Below are positions 5,354-5,710 of a DNA stretch of 5,710 nucleotides, piece by piece. Positions within the stretch are counted from its first letter, which is position 1; every line of letters begins with the position of its first letter. The translations under genes were made by a program, and so were the position numbers. This stretch comes from Candidatus Poribacteria bacterium. Its GTDB lineage: Bacteria > Poribacteria > WGA-4E > WGA-3G. Below the pieces are notes generated by a model. That model was not told the origin of the DNA. It saw only the letters and a program-made list of their open reading frames with translations, and ran no database searches. The stretch spans positions 1 to 5,710 of the forward strand of contig RKRO01000234.1 of assembly GCA_007571355.1 (NCBI GenBank), written 5' to 3'.

Positions 5354-5710
5354 TTATCGAATAGCGATCGGATTGCCTGGGGAACCCGTCGCGCCTTTGA
5401 GACGTAGGGGCGCGAAACTAAAGGCGAATTCGTAGACTTTCGCCGCTGCTAACTCCTCTGTGATGATATTTTCAAGATTGTAAATGCCGTGTTTGACGAT
5501 AAACAGTTGATGCACCGGAAATGCAAGCGTTTCATCAGGATTCGGAACAACTTCGATGCCCCAATTATCGGCACACAGCATCACAATTTTTTTATCAACG
5601 AGGTATTGCCCCGCTTCCAAGCCAATGCCGGGTTCTGTGGTGCCATAGCGATCATTATCTGTCATCCAGAATTTACCCCAACCGGTGTGCATGATAACGA
5701 CATCGCCGGG
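5354..5710 (-). CDS. Cyclase-family protein (kynurenine formamidase-like), 3' part only
   Basis: The last 118 codons of a gene whose start lies beyond the right edge. It begins in frame with PGDVVIMHTGWGKFW, followed by EPGIGLEAGQYLVDKKIVML, ADNWGIEV, VHQLFIVKHGIYNLENI and the C-terminal FAPLRLKGATGSPGNPIAI. This is the C-terminal half of PF04199 metal-dependent hydrolases, which include KynB-type arylformamidases. The characteristic N-terminal metal motif (HxGTHxD type) would be outside the window, so activity cannot be judged. The substrate is undecided: the family covers formylkynurenine hydrolysis and many uncharacterised amide or ester hydrolases. It ends 200 bp before the amidohydrolase start with a hairpin between, so it is probably a separate transcript. 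The internal ATG at 5692 is not a real start because the conserved PGDVVI precedes it. Confidence 0.85.
   Translation of the reverse strand, partial: PGDVVIMHTGWGKFWMTDNDRYGTTEPGIGLEAGQYLVDKKIVMLCADNWGIEVVPNPDETLAFPVHQLFIVKHGIYNLENIITEELAAAKVYEFAFSFAPLRLKGATGSPGNPIAIR

Overview
The window looks like a bacterial chromosome or metagenome-assembled contig with near-even base composition. All genes lie on the minus strand, so transcription runs from right to left. The secreted TolB/WD40-like protein, with its WSPDG blades and a tail ending in WGxIK, resembles proteins I associate with Candidatus Poribacteria and related sponge or marine lineages. That assignment is an impression from memory, not something the sequence proves.

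From the right edge the order is as follows. (1) The 3' end of a cyclase-family (kynurenine-formamidase-like) gene, cut by the window edge (5354-5710). (2) A gene-free stretch of about 200 bp with three inverted repeats. (3) A tight operon: an N-formylglutamate-amidohydrolase-like enzyme (4356-5153), then four bases later a DUF1704/MATCAP-type zincin carrying HEVGTH and QEGLA motifs (from 4351), then a glutathione-synthase-like ATP-grasp ligase (ending at 1332). (4) A 242-bp gap holding a hairpin, two matching palindromic half-site pairs and a full-consensus sigma-54 (-24/-12) promoter. (5) The secreted beta-propeller gene driven by that promoter (124-1089). (6) A short AT-rich end with nothing recognisable.

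The main oddity is that the zincin/ATP-grasp region carries two apparent single-base deletions. One, near 2778-2786, splits the DUF1704 gene. The other, at 2371-2377, sits in the ATP-grasp start (ATGAAATC where ATGAAAATC is expected) and fuses the zincin's C-terminus in frame to the ligase. Restoring one base at each site gives a 665-aa zincin overlapping a 348-aa ligase by 22 bp, with a good Shine-Dalgarno before the ligase. The apparent fusion protein is therefore probably an artefact or a recent mutation.

The three-enzyme operon pairs an ATP-grasp carboxylate-amine ligase with a carboxypeptidase-type zincin and an amidohydrolase. This suggests a small pathway that makes and trims a peptide or amide bond; the substrate is unknown. 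The best regulatory discovery is the sigma-54 promoter with a paired enhancer-like site about 90-135 bp upstream of its predicted start.
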